From Arcobacter sp. (GTDB lineage: Bacteria; Campylobacterota; Campylobacteria; Campylobacterales; Arcobacteraceae), in NCBI GenBank assembly GCA_002869565.1, contig PKUJ01000025.1:62001-126000 (forward strand): 64,000 nucleotides of DNA, given 5' to 3'. The position numbers and the translations under genes were made by a program. Numbering within the stretch: position 1 is the first letter of the stretch; each line of letters begins with the position of its first letter. Shown piece after piece: positions 1-10,221 of this stretch. A model generated the notes under the pieces. The model did not search any database. It worked only from the letters and a program-made list of their open reading frames with translations, and was not told the origin of the DNA.

Positions 1-28
1 CTGGAAGTTGGGTAAATAACTCTTATTT

Positions 29-913
29 TTATTTATAAATTCCTAAATAAATATCTTTCCATCGTCTATGCAACCAAAACCAATCATCAGGCTTTTCTAA
101 AATTTGATTACTCATAGCATCTGCTTGAAGTTGTGTGATTTTATTTACATCATTATCATATAAAGAAGGGTCAATTTCTGGGCAAAATTTAATAGTATAT
201 TTTCGAAAATCATCTTTTATAAAAAATACAGGAATTATTACTGCTCCAGTTTTAATTGCAATTCTAGTTGAAGAATCAGTTTGAACTGCATCATGTCCTA
301 GAAATTTTATTAACTCACCTCTATTAACAGGAACATGTTGATCTATTGCAAGACCTACAATTCTATTGTCTCTTAATGCTTTTATTAGACCTTTAGCAGA
401 GCCTTTTTTGTCAAGCATTTCACTATTATGTTTTTCTCTAGCAACTCTTAGATCTTCATTTAAATATTTATTGTTTAATGGTCGTCCAACCATTGTAGTA
501 GGTGAATATTTTAGTGATATATAAGAAGTAATATATTCCCAATTTCCATAATGTGCAGAAATCAAAATTATCTTTTTTTCTTCTTTTAATGCAGAAAGAA
601 TAATATCTTCATTAATTATAGTAATTTTTTTTTCTAATTCTTCTAAGCCTAAAAATTCATTTTCGATATGTTCATATAAATTAAAAAACAAATTATAATA
701 TGAATTTTGAATGATTTCATTTTTTCTTTCTAAGGAAATTGTATCTTTATATACTAGGTCTAAATTTATTTTTGAATATCTTTTATGTTTATAATCAATT
801 AAATAAACAAATTTTGCTAAAAAAATCAGCAGATATTTCATTATACTTTTTGGAACAATAAGAACAATTCCTCGGAAAATTTTATAGATTATAAAAATTA
901 AGTAATCTTTCAA
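29..913 (-). CDS. Lipid A biosynthesis acyltransferase (LpxL/HtrB family)
   Basis: This 294-residue protein belongs to the inner-membrane acyltransferases that add secondary acyl chains to lipid A. A hydrophobic N-terminal segment is followed near residue 120 by SAHYGNWEY, which fits the family's H-x4-D/E catalytic box. The length is normal for LpxL/LpxM proteins. Translation appears to start at TTG: the stop codon of the upstream heptosyltransferase overlaps it in ATATTGA, and a GAGGG sequence lies about 10 bases upstream. It is the last gene seen in the minus-strand run that starts at gltB. Together with the neighbouring heptosyltransferase it points to lipid A/core assembly. Which acyl chain it transfers cannot be read from the sequence. 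Confidence 0.85.
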   Translation of the reverse strand: MKDYLIFIIYKIFRGIVLIVPKSIMKYLLIFLAKFVYLIDYKHKRYSKINLDLVYKDTISLERKNEIIQNSYYNLFFNLYEHIENEFLGLEELEKKITIINEDIILSALKEEKKIILISAHYGNWEYITSYISLKYSPTTMVGRPLNNKYLNEDLRVAREKHNSEMLDKKGSAKGLIKALRDNRIVGLAIDQHVPVNRGELIKFLGHDAVQTDSSTRIAIKTGAVIIPVFFIKDDFRKYTIKFCPEIDPSLYDNDVNKITQLQADAMSNQILEKPDDWFWLHRRWKDIYLGIYK

Positions 914-1905
914 TATAAAAGTACCCTCGCCATGCTAATTATTAAGTTTTCATCAATTTCAACTATAGAAAAATCATTTTTATCAAGTTTGAAATGATTT
1001 ACTTCAGAATTAGATTTTACCACCTTATTTATTGATGTTTGATAAACTCTATTTATAGGTGTTGGTCCAAAGATTGTAATTGAGGGAATATTTAATCCCC
1101 AAGCCATATGAGTAGGTCCGGTATCATTACCTATTAAAAGCTCAGAATTAGCTATTAAAGCCTTTAAAGAATTTAGATTAATCTTAGGCATAGCCTTTGT
1201 GTAGGAGGATTTCTCTTCAATCCATAAGGCTTTTTGTCTTTCATCTTCATTTCCCCAGACTATTAAACAATTTTCTTTTAACTCATCTGCAATTTTTGCA
1301 AATTTCTCTTTTGGATAATTTCTACTTTCCCAAGTAGACCCAACTACAAATATAATATTTTTTTTATCTTTTGATAAATAATCATATATAATTTTCTCTT
1401 CATTTTCAAAAAATAAAAACTTCTCTTTTTCTATAATTTCATTTTTCGTGATTTCAAACTTTAAAGGAGAAGAGAGTACTTTTGCATTTCTATCTATAGT
1501 ATTTTCATCATACGCAATATTTACTTTAGTATTATAAAAAAATGAAGCTACCCCTTCTCTAATAGAGTTTTTGTCAAAACCTGCAATATTTTTTCCTAAA
1601 AGTTTTGAAACAATTGCCGATTTAATTAAACCTTGGCCATCAATAATTAAATCATAATCATTTTTTGAATATTGCTTTATTAATTTAATTTGAGAAAATA
1701 GATTTTTTTTATTTTTTTTTATAGATTTTAAATCTAATTTGTAGATATTATCAATATCAGGATTGTACTCTAATACAGAAGCAAAAGCTTTTTCTACAAA
1801 CCAATCAATTTGAATATTAGGAATTTGTTTTTTTATAAACTGTAAAGCAACCATAGCATGAATAATATCACCCATTGCAGAAAGTTTTACAATAGCTAAT
1901 TTCAT
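910..1905 (-). CDS. waaC: ADP-heptose:LPS heptosyltransferase I (glycosyltransferase family 9)
   Basis: The 331-residue protein has the GT9 layout of two Rossmann-like halves. The N-terminus MKLAIVKLSAMGDIIHAM is typical of WaaC, and the C-terminal half has the conserved stretch GNDTGPTHMAWGLNIPSIT followed by FGPT. Such enzymes transfer L-glycero-D-manno-heptose from ADP-heptose to Kdo in the inner core of LPS on the cytoplasmic side of the membrane. Its ATG overlaps the ppx/gppA stop codon (TAATG), and its own stop overlaps the acyltransferase start, so the three genes look translationally coupled. WaaC is favoured over WaaF from the N-terminus, but the exact heptose position is an inference. 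Confidence 0.82.
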   Translation of the reverse strand: MKLAIVKLSAMGDIIHAMVALQFIKKQIPNIQIDWFVEKAFASVLEYNPDIDNIYKLDLKSIKKNKKNLFSQIKLIKQYSKNDYDLIIDGQGLIKSAIVSKLLGKNIAGFDKNSIREGVASFFYNTKVNIAYDENTIDRNAKVLSSPLKFEITKNEIIEKEKFLFFENEEKIIYDYLSKDKKNIIFVVGSTWESRNYPKEKFAKIADELKENCLIVWGNEDERQKALWIEEKSSYTKAMPKINLNSLKALIANSELLIGNDTGPTHMAWGLNIPSITIFGPTPINRVYQTSINKVVKSNSEVNHFKLDKNDFSIVEIDENLIISMARVLLY

Positions 1906-3374
1906 TAAACTACTTTAACTCTAAGACCTTTTGGAGTTTGAAGTTTATCAATTTCATTTTCAACTATATAGATACTTCTATCAAGGTAGATTTTTAATTT
2001 ATTCTCTTTTATTTTATATTTAACTTTTGGGTTTGACATATCTTGATTTATCATTAAATTCATTGAAATCATAAAAGACAACCATTGCATAGTTTCAAAA
2101 CAAGGTAATAATTCACTATAATTTTCTAAATCTCTTCTATCCGGTAATGATTTTTTAGAAAATTTAATCATATGAGCAACAGTTACTCGTGAAGAGTGTA
2201 GAAAATCATAATTTAAACCACTAAGAATAAAATCAAATGTATTATCATTCGCTTTGTAAAAATTCAAAGTAGTACCAATAGAATGTAGTTTAGAAGCAAT
2301 TACTAAAAGTGTTTTATATTTATCATCTAATTCATGTAAAGGTTTTAATACATCAAATATCTCAGATGCATTTCTTCCTAAATATGAACTTTGCTTAGAA
2401 TCAATCTGAAATCTATCAAGAAGACTTCTAACACTTACATTAAAATTAGCAGGGAATTTGCAGTTTGAACTTCTTAATAAGTCAGTTAAATATACACCTT
2501 CTCTAACTCCAGCACCTGAAGTAATAACTCTTTTTATATTTAACTCAGATAAAATAGTATCAAATATAAAAGTACCTTCTTTGATAGTGTCAAATCTATC
2601 TTTCTTTATACCTATGTGTTTTAAACTATTTATATTATTTGCATTTAATATGGACTGAAAAACATGCCTGTTTAAATCTACACAATAAGTGTATCCATGA
2701 AGAATATCAAGAGGATAATTATTACGTTTCATAATTATCTTACTTAAGGCCCTTATACTTCCACCAATTCCAACTGCTGTAGAAGGTATTTCATACCCAG
2801 AATCAGTAACTTCTTTTAATTTTTCTAAAATAAAATTCTTAGCACCTTCTACGTCTCCCTTTGAAAAAAACAATTCATTTAAACGAACCGTCCCAACATC
2901 AAGAGAAAAGCAATGTTCTATTTTCCCATTTTTTATAAAAGCAAACTCTGTTGAACCCCCTCCAATATCAATGGTAATAGATTCATCACAGTCAATTAGA
3001 TTTTGAACTGCAATTCCACCATAATAAGCTTCTTTAGGTCCATCAATAACTCTTATGTTTAAACCTAAATCATTTTTTACTTTATTTAAAAAAACTTTTG
3101 CATTAGGAGCATCTCTTAAAGCAGAGGTAGCCACACAAATGATTTTTCTAGATTTTAAAGCTTTTGAGATATTTAAGAAAGATTGTAAAGAGTTAAGTGC
3201 TCTTTGCATGGGAGCTTCCTGAAGATTGCCACTGTTTTCATAACAACCTTCGGAAATTTTTACCCGACTTTTCGTTTCATTTATAAGATTAAAAGCAAAA
3301 CGGCTACTTTTTTCTAAAACAACCATACGCATTGAGTTTGACCCAATGTCAATAATAGTTGTCACCTTGGCCAT
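1905..3374 (-). CDS. Ppx/GppA exopolyphosphatase / guanosine pentaphosphate phosphohydrolase family
   Basis: This 489-residue protein is an ASKHA-fold phosphatase. Phosphate-binding loops are visible at DIGSNSMRMVV near residue 9 and at SITIDIGGGSTEF near residue 132. A C-terminal HD-like region with HSIGTTLNFY and a histidine-rich HSSRVTVAHM stretch follows, as in two-domain Ppx/GppA proteins. Family members hydrolyse polyphosphate, pppGpp or both, and so affect phosphate reserve and the stringent response. It follows the small ferredoxin gene with a one-base gap. Substrate preference cannot be settled from sequence alone. Confidence 0.85.
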   Translation of the reverse strand: MAKVTTIIDIGSNSMRMVVLEKSSRFAFNLINETKSRVKISEGCYENSGNLQEAPMQRALNSLQSFLNISKALKSRKIICVATSALRDAPNAKVFLNKVKNDLGLNIRVIDGPKEAYYGGIAVQNLIDCDESITIDIGGGSTEFAFIKNGKIEHCFSLDVGTVRLNELFFSKGDVEGAKNFILEKLKEVTDSGYEIPSTAVGIGGSIRALSKIIMKRNNYPLDILHGYTYCVDLNRHVFQSILNANNINSLKHIGIKKDRFDTIKEGTFIFDTILSELNIKRVITSGAGVREGVYLTDLLRSSNCKFPANFNVSVRSLLDRFQIDSKQSSYLGRNASEIFDVLKPLHELDDKYKTLLVIASKLHSIGTTLNFYKANDNTFDFILSGLNYDFLHSSRVTVAHMIKFSKKSLPDRRDLENYSELLPCFETMQWLSFMISMNLMINQDMSNPKVKYKIKENKLKIYLDRSIYIVENEIDKLQTPKGLRVKVV

Positions 3375-3375
3375 A

Positions 3376-3630
3376 TTATACTTCTTCTTCCTGTAATTGT
3401 TTGAATTTGAAGTTTAATTCTTCCATTGTTTCTTGGTTATCTGAATCAACAATAATACAATCAACAGGACATACTTCAACACACGCTGGTTCTTCGTAAT
3501 GACCAACACATTCAGTACATCTATCTGGATCAATTATATATATTGGATCCCCTTCTTCAATTGCTTCATTTGGACACTCTTCTCTACATGCATCGCAAGC
3601 AATACATTCATCAGTAATTATTAAAGACAT
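3376..3630 (-). CDS. 2[4Fe-4S] ferredoxin, YfhL-like
   Basis: This is an 84-residue ferredoxin with two cluster motifs. The first is C-x2-C-x2-C-x3-CP in CIACDACREECP, starting near residue 8. The second is CTECVGHYEEPACVEVCP, where the extended spacing between the second and third cysteines is typical of the YfhL/Alvin-type ferredoxins. The tail is acidic and ends in EEEV. It acts as a low-potential cytoplasmic electron carrier. It lies between the phosphatase genes in the gltB operon, so a specific partner is not evident. It should not be taken as the missing vanillate demethylase reductase without evidence. Confidence 0.9.
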   Translation of the reverse strand: MSLIITDECIACDACREECPNEAIEEGDPIYIIDPDRCTECVGHYEEPACVEVCPVDCIIVDSDNQETMEELNFKFKQLQEEEV

Positions 3631-3671
3631 TTTTTTCCCTAACTAAAATATTATGTTGGAGTTATAACCAA

Positions 3672-4403
3672 TTATTCTTTAATAATTTCTTTAATTAATA
3701 CTAAATAAGGTTCACTTTTAGTAATAATTAAGAATTCACCCTCTTGATGTATAAAAAGGTCACCACAAATATGGAGTGCAGCAGCAACATCAAACTCTCT
3801 AACTTTTCCTGCAAAAATTACAAAATTAAAATTATTTGCATAAGATAAAGATAAAGCAGCAGCACCTGGGCTTCTAAATTTTATTCTTTTTTCATTCAAT
3901 TTTGCACAAATTTTAGGATAAGAATAAGCTCTTTCAAAAACTCCAACTTGAGGATTTCTAATTTCAATAATATTAATTTCACTATCATCTAAAAGAGAAA
4001 GTTGTTTTATTGTTTTATTATCTCTATATAAAATTGTTCCATTAGCTAAATTTGCGACATATCCAGCTGTAGTAATACCATCAATCTGTAAAGCTACAGA
4101 TGAGCCATAATATGGAAGTTGAGATAAAAAATTGTGACTTCCATCTAAAGGATCAATAACAATTCTTATATTAGAATTTGAAGAGATAAGACCTATCTCT
4201 TCTGAGAAGATATCACCAAATAGTGATAAATGTTTTATAAATATATCTTCGGCAATTATATCTATGTTTAAAGTCTTGTCTCCGCCATATCCTATGGTTT
4301 TAGACTCTTCTAAGTCAAAAGGGCTCAATTGAGTACTAATGTACTCATAGAGCTCTTTATTTGCTTTTATAACTGCATTGGTAAATGAGTCATAATCAAA
4401 CAT
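3672..4403 (-). CDS. Inositol monophosphatase family protein (SuhB/CysQ-like)
   Basis: The 243-residue protein has the Mg-dependent, Li-sensitive phosphatase signature. The metal-binding DPLDGSHNF loop lies near residue 84, an acidic SEEIGL segment just before it supplies the first metal ligand, and the C-terminal EFDVAAALHI fits the WDxAAG-like motif. Members dephosphorylate inositol phosphate, 3'-phosphoadenosine 5'-phosphate or fructose-1,6-bisphosphate. The gene lies one base downstream of gltD on the same strand, so it is probably co-transcribed with glutamate synthase. CysQ (PAP phosphatase) is the likeliest role, but SuhB-like activity is possible. Confidence 0.78.
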   Translation of the reverse strand: MFDYDSFTNAVIKANKELYEYISTQLSPFDLEESKTIGYGGDKTLNIDIIAEDIFIKHLSLFGDIFSEEIGLISSNSNIRIVIDPLDGSHNFLSQLPYYGSSVALQIDGITTAGYVANLANGTILYRDNKTIKQLSLLDDSEINIIEIRNPQVGVFERAYSYPKICAKLNEKRIKFRSPGAAALSLSYANNFNFVIFAGKVREFDVAAALHICGDLFIHQEGEFLIITKSEPYLVLIKEIIKE

Positions 4404-4404
4404 C

Positions 4405-5781
4405 TTAAACTAATGCTTTTACAATCTCTTTTGCAGCTTCTCTTCCATCAAGAGCAGCGGTAACAGCTAAATGAGCACCTCTTTTACAATCTCCACCTGC
4501 ATAGAATTTAGGATTTGAAGTTTGACAAGAATCATTTATTTCAATTCCTCCCCAAGAGTTTGTATCAATATTTGCTTCTTTTAAGAAAGCTGGAACTTCA
4601 GGAGAGAAACCTAGTGCAAAGATAATTATATCTGCTTCTTCAATATATTCACTTCCTTCAATAACTGAAACTCTTTGTCTTCCTGATTCATCAGGTTCAG
4701 AAAGTCCAGTTTTAAGAAGTTCAATACCAGTAGCAGTTTCACCATCTTTAATTATCTTATTAGGGCTCACGTTAAAAACAAATTCAACACCTTCTTCTTT
4801 AGAGTTTACAACTTCTTTTTTAGATCCAGGCATATTTGCTTCATCTCTTCTATAAAGACATTTAACACTCATTGCCCCTTCTCTTACAGAAGATCTTACA
4901 CAGTCCATAGCAGTATCTCCACCACCAATAACTACAACTTTTTTGTCTTGTACATCAATAAAATCATTAATTTTATTTCCAAGATTTCTTTTTTGAATGC
5001 CAGTTAAAAATTCCATAGCTAAATAAGCATTTGAGGCATCTTCACCATCAATTTTTGCTAATCTACCCTCTTTTGCACCAATTCCTAAATAAATTGCATC
5101 AAAATCATTTTCAAGTTCTGCAATTGTTTTGTCACGTCCAATTTCACAATTTAAATGAAGTTTCATACCAGCTTCTAAAAGCCAGTTTATTCTTCTATCA
5201 ACTGTAGTTTTATCAAGTTTAAAACCAGGGATTCCATACATAAGTAATCCCCCTGCTCTATCATCTCTTTCAAACATTTCAACTGCGATTCCACGTCTAA
5301 GTAAAAATGTTGCCGCAGAAATTCCAGAAGGACCAGAACCTATAATTGCAACTTTTTTATCACATTTTAGAGCTGGAAACTTAGGTTTCATACCATTTTC
5401 AAAAGCTCTTTCGTTTAAATGAGTTTCTACTGCTCCAATAGATACAGCACCATGCCCAGTATTTAAAGAACATGCCCCTTCACAAAGTACATCTTGAGGG
5501 CAAATTCTTCCTAAAATTTCAGGGAAAGGAGATGTCTCATTAGATAAGGCAAAAGCCAAATCCATATTTTTTTCAGCTGTTTGTTTTAACCAAGCTGGAA
5601 TAAAATTATGTAATGGACATCCAGTATGACAGTATGGATCACCACACTGCATACATCTGTCAGATTGTTCTCTAGCTCTATGTTTACCAAATACTTGATA
5701 AACTTCATCATAATCTTTTAATCTTTGTAAAACGTCTCTTTTTTCAGGGTTTATTCTTTCAAATTTAGTAAAGTTTAACAT
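4405..5781 (-). CDS. gltD: Glutamate synthase small subunit
   Basis: This 458-residue protein is the beta subunit of NADPH-dependent glutamate synthase. The N-terminus carries two [4Fe-4S] cluster cysteine sets in CMQCGDPYCHTGCPLHNF (near residue 43) and CPQDVLCEGAC (near residue 94). An FAD-binding IIGSGPSG lies near residue 146 and a second nucleotide-binding fold, VVIGGGDTAMDC, near residue 286. It passes electrons from NADPH to the large subunit, where glutamine-derived ammonia and 2-oxoglutarate form glutamate. It follows gltB directly with a three-base gap. Confidence 0.96.
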   Translation of the reverse strand: MLNFTKFERINPEKRDVLQRLKDYDEVYQVFGKHRAREQSDRCMQCGDPYCHTGCPLHNFIPAWLKQTAEKNMDLAFALSNETSPFPEILGRICPQDVLCEGACSLNTGHGAVSIGAVETHLNERAFENGMKPKFPALKCDKKVAIIGSGPSGISAATFLLRRGIAVEMFERDDRAGGLLMYGIPGFKLDKTTVDRRINWLLEAGMKLHLNCEIGRDKTIAELENDFDAIYLGIGAKEGRLAKIDGEDASNAYLAMEFLTGIQKRNLGNKINDFIDVQDKKVVVIGGGDTAMDCVRSSVREGAMSVKCLYRRDEANMPGSKKEVVNSKEEGVEFVFNVSPNKIIKDGETATGIELLKTGLSEPDESGRQRVSVIEGSEYIEEADIIIFALGFSPEVPAFLKEANIDTNSWGGIEINDSCQTSNPKFYAGGDCKRGAHLAVTAALDGREAAKEIVKALV

Positions 5782-5784
5782 TTT

Positions 5785-8700
5785 CTAGTCTCCCTCATCT
5801 GGATTCAATGGTAATACCGTCATATTTTTTGGTTTAACCATCCAGAAGTTTCTAATCTCTGCTCTGAAGTTTTCTAAAATTCCTTCAGCTCTTTCAGATT
5901 CAGTCTCGTTTAAATAATCCATTAACAATCTTTTTAAATATAGTCTTTCTCTTTCAGTATCATCTGTATCAATTCTAACTGCTTCAATTAACTCTTGATT
6001 CATTTTATCTACAAATGATTTTTCAGGGTCATAAACAAATGATAATCCACCGGTCATACCAGCTCCAAAGTTAACACCAGTATTACCTAAAATTACAACA
6101 ATACCACCAGTCATATATTCACAAGCATTATCACCTGTTCCCTCAACAACTGCTGTCGCACCAGAGTTTCTAACTGCGAATCTTTCACCAACTGCAGCTC
6201 TAACATAAAGTTTACCGCCAGTTGCACCATAAAGACAAGTATTCCCACCACCAGCAAATTCTGGACATTGGTGTCTTGTATTTACAATGATTTTACCACC
6301 ATGCATACCTTTACCAATATAATCATTTGCAGCACCTTCAAGGTATAAATTCATTCCTTTAGATAATAAAGCACCAAATGATTGTCCAGCGATACCTTTT
6401 AAGAAGATATTAATTGAACCATCAGGTAAACCTTTATCACCATAATACTTAGCAATTTCACCAGATATTAAAGTACCAAATGATCTATTTAAGTTAGAAA
6501 TAGTCTCTTTTATTTTGATTGGAACAGTAGGTTTTTCAATTGTTCTATGTACTTTTTTAAGAAGTTCTTTTTCAAATTTGTTTTTGTCAAAAGGTTCATT
6601 TGAATCTTTTTGACAAGTATCAATTCCATCAATTCGTCTTAATATATTTTGAAAATCAAATTTCTTTGCAAATTCATCATCAATAACTTTTAATAAATCA
6701 CTTCTACCTACAATTTCTTCAATTGATGTATAACCGATACTTGCAAGAATATTTCTTACATCTTCTGCTATAAAAGTAAAATATGAGATTAGTCTTTCAA
6801 CAGTACCTGTAAAGTGTTCTCTTAAATCTTCATCTTGAGTAGCAACCCCTACTGAACATTTATTTGTATGACAAATTCTTAAAATTTTACAGCCAAGAAG
6901 AGTAAGAGCAGCCGTACCAAAAGCATAAGACTCTGCACCAAGCATTGCTGCTTTAACTACATCTAAACCTGTTTTTAATCCACCATCAGTTTGAACATGA
7001 ACAAACTCTCTTAAATGGTTTGCTTTTAAAGCATTGTGAGCTTCGGCAAGTCCAATTTCCCAAGGGTTACCAGTATGTTTAATTGATGTTAAAGGAGCAG
7101 CTCCAGTACCGCCATCTGCGCCAGAAATTACAATTTTATCTGCATATGCTTTAGCAACACCAGCAGCAATTGTACCAACACCAATAGTTGATACAAGTTT
7201 AACTGTGATTTTAGCTTCAGGATTAATTTGTTTTAAGTCAAAAATCAATTGTGCTAAATCCTCAATAGAATAAATATCATGATGAGGAGGAGGTGAAATC
7301 AATGTTACACCCGCAATTGTATGTCTTAATGTTGCAATATATGGAGAAACTTTATGTCCAGGTAACTGACCACCTTCACCAGGTTTAGCACCTTGTGCAA
7401 CTTTAATTTGAAGTTCTTCTGCTGATCTTAAGTACCCAGGTGTTACCCCAAATCTACCAGATGCAACTTGTTTAATCTTAGAATTTTTAAGCGTATTAAA
7501 TCTAGCTGGGTCTTCACCACCCTCACCTGAGTTAGAAGAAGCACCTATAGTATTCATCGCTATTGCCATTGCTTCATGAGCTTCAGGAGAGATAGAACCA
7601 CATGACATTGCAGCAGATGCAAATCTTTTAAAAATTTCATCTTTTGATTCAACTTCACTTACATCAATAGCTTTTTTATCTGAATCAAATTCAAAGAAAT
7701 CTCTAATAAATTTTTTATCTCTATTATTAACTAAATCTCTTAAACTATCAAAATCAGTTATATCTTCTTTATTAGTAGCTTGCTTATTATGCATAGCTTT
7801 TGTTGTTGCCGGTCCATAATCATGGTATTCCCCACCTTCAAGATATTTATAAAAACCACCTAAATCTAATGGGAAGATATGTTTATCATCAAAAAATGCA
7901 TTAAAATGTTGTTTTTCAATTCTTTCTTCGATATCAGAATATCCAAGACCTGCTAATTCAGAATGACTACCATCAAAACAATCTTGAATAATCTGATCAT
8001 CTAATCCTATTACGTCAAATAATCTTGAATTTCTATAAGAAGCAATAGTACAAATTCCCATCTTTGACATAATTTTTAATAAACCTGCATTTACTGCTTT
8101 TTGTGTATTTTTAAGAAATCTTTGCATTTCATATTTAGATACACCTTTTCTCTCATAAAGCGCAACTGTAGATGCATACATCATATATGGATAAATTGCA
8201 GTAACACCATAACCTACCATAACAGCAGCCATATGTGGATCATAAACCTCACCTGATGCAGCAACTATTGATACTGAATGTCTTACCCCTTCTTTCAGTA
8301 ATCTCTCATTTATAAAACCAATAGCCATTGCCATAGGAATTAATTTAACACTTTCATTAATATCTCTGTCATCTAAAATAATAACAGAAATTTCATCTTT
8401 TTTTACAGCTTTTATTACATAAGAAGCTAATTGCTCTAAAGCAGATTTTAAATCATTCTTAAATGTTGTAGTAAATACTCTATTTTTATAATAAGTATCA
8501 AATCTTGGAGAACTTGGATCACCAAATGAGAAAAGTACGTCAAATTTTTCTTTCATCAATATTGGAGATGCAACTTTTAATCTTTTTGCATATTCAGGTT
8601 TTTCATCTAAGATATTATGAATATGCCCAAATCCTGTCTCCAAAGACATAACAATCTTTTCTCTATATGGATCAATAGGTGGATTTGTTACTTGTGCAAA

Positions 8701-10221
8701 TTTTTGTCTAAAGAAATCTGTAAAATTTCTGTTTACTTTTGAAAAACATGCCAAAGGAGTATCATCTCCCATTGAACCTACAGGTTCTTTGCCATCTTTA
8801 GCCATTGGTTCAATAACTTGATCTATTGCTTCATAAGTAATATTAAAGTATTTTTGTTTTTTTTCTAACTCTTCCATCTTATAATCATCTGTATCTAAAA
8901 ATGACTCATCAATGTATTCTTGTAAATATTCCATGTCAGTGTTTAACCACTTTCCATAGTTTTGAGAAGATTTTAAATAATCATTAATATCTTCTTCTTT
9001 TAATATTTTCCCATGTTTAAGGTCAAGACCAATCATTTCTCCTGATTGTAATCTTCCTCTTTCTAAGATATTATCTTCATCTAAATGAACTGTACCATAT
9101 TCAGAAGTAATATATATTTTATGATTTTTTGTAATAATATATTTTGAAGGTCTTAATCCATTTCTGTCAATAAGACATCCAATATGTCTACCATCAGTTA
9201 AAGAAACAGCTGCTGGACCATCCCATGCTTCCATTGCAGTTGATGTATATTCATAAAATGCTCTTAAATCAGCATCCATATGTGGAGCATTTTGCCAAGG
9301 AGCAGGAATTAAAGATCTTGCTGCTTTAAAAAAGTCTACTCCATTTGCTAATAAAAATTCAAACATATTATCTAAAGAAGCAGAATCAGAACCACCAATT
9401 TGTAGAATAGGTAATAATCGTTGAATCTCTTCGTCTGTAAAAATATTTGATTTAACTTGCTCTGATTTTATTTGAACATTAAATCTATTTGCTTCTACTG
9501 AGTTGATCTCACCATTATGAGCAATTGCTCTAAAAGGTTGAGCTAGTCTCCATTGAGGTAAAGTATTTGTTGAAAATCTTTGATGAAATAATGCAAATGA
9601 AATTCTAAAGTCTTCGTCTCTTAAATCTACATAAAAGTTTTTAATATGCGTAGGCATTATTAGCCCTTTATATGCAATTACTTTTGATGAAAATGTTGGA
9701 ATATAAAAATCTTTTTTGTCTGTTAATTTGTGTTCACACTCTTTTCTTGTTAAGTAAAGCATTGCATCAAATCTTTTTGATGACATTAAGGCATTGGCAC
9801 TAACAAAAACTTGTATAATGTGTGGTAGTGTCTCTAAAGCTTGTTTTCCTAGAGCATCTATATTAAGAGGAACTTCTCTTGTCATTAAAATTTTTAAATC
9901 ATTTTCTTCACATTGTTCTTTAAATGTATCAATATCATTTAAATCTTTTGTAAATATCATAGCTACCGCATAGGCTTCTGGTAAATCAATACCATTTTCA
10001 CTAGCTACTTTTCTCATAAATCTATTGGGCATAGAAAGTAATAAACCTGAACCATCACCAGTTTTACCATCTGCTGCCACTGCACCTCTGTGCATCATTC
10101 GCTCAAGCGAAGTTATAGCATCTTCTAAATTTTCGTGACTTGGTCTATTTTTTAAATCTGCTATTAAACCAAAACCACAGTTATCTTTAAAAGAAGTAAG
10201 TAAGTCTAAATTACATCCCAT
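5785..10221 (-). CDS. gltB: Glutamate synthase large subunit
   Basis: At 1478 residues this is a full-length GltB. A short leader precedes CGFGLIAD, whose cysteine (residue 15) should become the N-terminal nucleophile of the class II glutamine amidotransferase domain. The central domain and the FMN/synthase domain follow, with the [3Fe-4S] cysteines in CKILRICHTNKCSVG near residue 1112. The C-terminal glycine-rich beta-helix domain contains GATGGKLYVRAAVGERF. It makes glutamate from glutamine and 2-oxoglutarate with electrons from GltD. It is the first gene of the operon, with about 280 bases of AT-rich DNA shared with the divergent TRAP operon. Confidence 0.97.
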   Translation of the reverse strand: MGCNLDLLTSFKDNCGFGLIADLKNRPSHENLEDAITSLERMMHRGAVAADGKTGDGSGLLLSMPNRFMRKVASENGIDLPEAYAVAMIFTKDLNDIDTFKEQCEENDLKILMTREVPLNIDALGKQALETLPHIIQVFVSANALMSSKRFDAMLYLTRKECEHKLTDKKDFYIPTFSSKVIAYKGLIMPTHIKNFYVDLRDEDFRISFALFHQRFSTNTLPQWRLAQPFRAIAHNGEINSVEANRFNVQIKSEQVKSNIFTDEEIQRLLPILQIGGSDSASLDNMFEFLLANGVDFFKAARSLIPAPWQNAPHMDADLRAFYEYTSTAMEAWDGPAAVSLTDGRHIGCLIDRNGLRPSKYIITKNHKIYITSEYGTVHLDEDNILERGRLQSGEMIGLDLKHGKILKEEDINDYLKSSQNYGKWLNTDMEYLQEYIDESFLDTDDYKMEELEKKQKYFNITYEAIDQVIEPMAKDGKEPVGSMGDDTPLACFSKVNRNFTDFFRQKFAQVTNPPIDPYREKIVMSLETGFGHIHNILDEKPEYAKRLKVASPILMKEKFDVLFSFGDPSSPRFDTYYKNRVFTTTFKNDLKSALEQLASYVIKAVKKDEISVIILDDRDINESVKLIPMAMAIGFINERLLKEGVRHSVSIVAASGEVYDPHMAAVMVGYGVTAIYPYMMYASTVALYERKGVSKYEMQRFLKNTQKAVNAGLLKIMSKMGICTIASYRNSRLFDVIGLDDQIIQDCFDGSHSELAGLGYSDIEERIEKQHFNAFFDDKHIFPLDLGGFYKYLEGGEYHDYGPATTKAMHNKQATNKEDITDFDSLRDLVNNRDKKFIRDFFEFDSDKKAIDVSEVESKDEIFKRFASAAMSCGSISPEAHEAMAIAMNTIGASSNSGEGGEDPARFNTLKNSKIKQVASGRFGVTPGYLRSAEELQIKVAQGAKPGEGGQLPGHKVSPYIATLRHTIAGVTLISPPPHHDIYSIEDLAQLIFDLKQINPEAKITVKLVSTIGVGTIAAGVAKAYADKIVISGADGGTGAAPLTSIKHTGNPWEIGLAEAHNALKANHLREFVHVQTDGGLKTGLDVVKAAMLGAESYAFGTAALTLLGCKILRICHTNKCSVGVATQDEDLREHFTGTVERLISYFTFIAEDVRNILASIGYTSIEEIVGRSDLLKVIDDEFAKKFDFQNILRRIDGIDTCQKDSNEPFDKNKFEKELLKKVHRTIEKPTVPIKIKETISNLNRSFGTLISGEIAKYYGDKGLPDGSINIFLKGIAGQSFGALLSKGMNLYLEGAANDYIGKGMHGGKIIVNTRHQCPEFAGGGNTCLYGATGGKLYVRAAVGERFAVRNSGATAVVEGTGDNACEYMTGGIVVILGNTGVNFGAGMTGGLSFVYDPEKSFVDKMNQELIEAVRIDTDDTERERLYLKRLLMDYLNETESERAEGILENFRAEIRNFWMVKPKNMTVLPLNPDEGD

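Noticed and set aside
3376-3630. The small ferredoxin as the missing electron donor of VanA
   Set aside because: It is 28 kb away in a housekeeping operon and is a low-potential 2[4Fe-4S] type, unlike the VanB flavin/[2Fe-2S] reductase.
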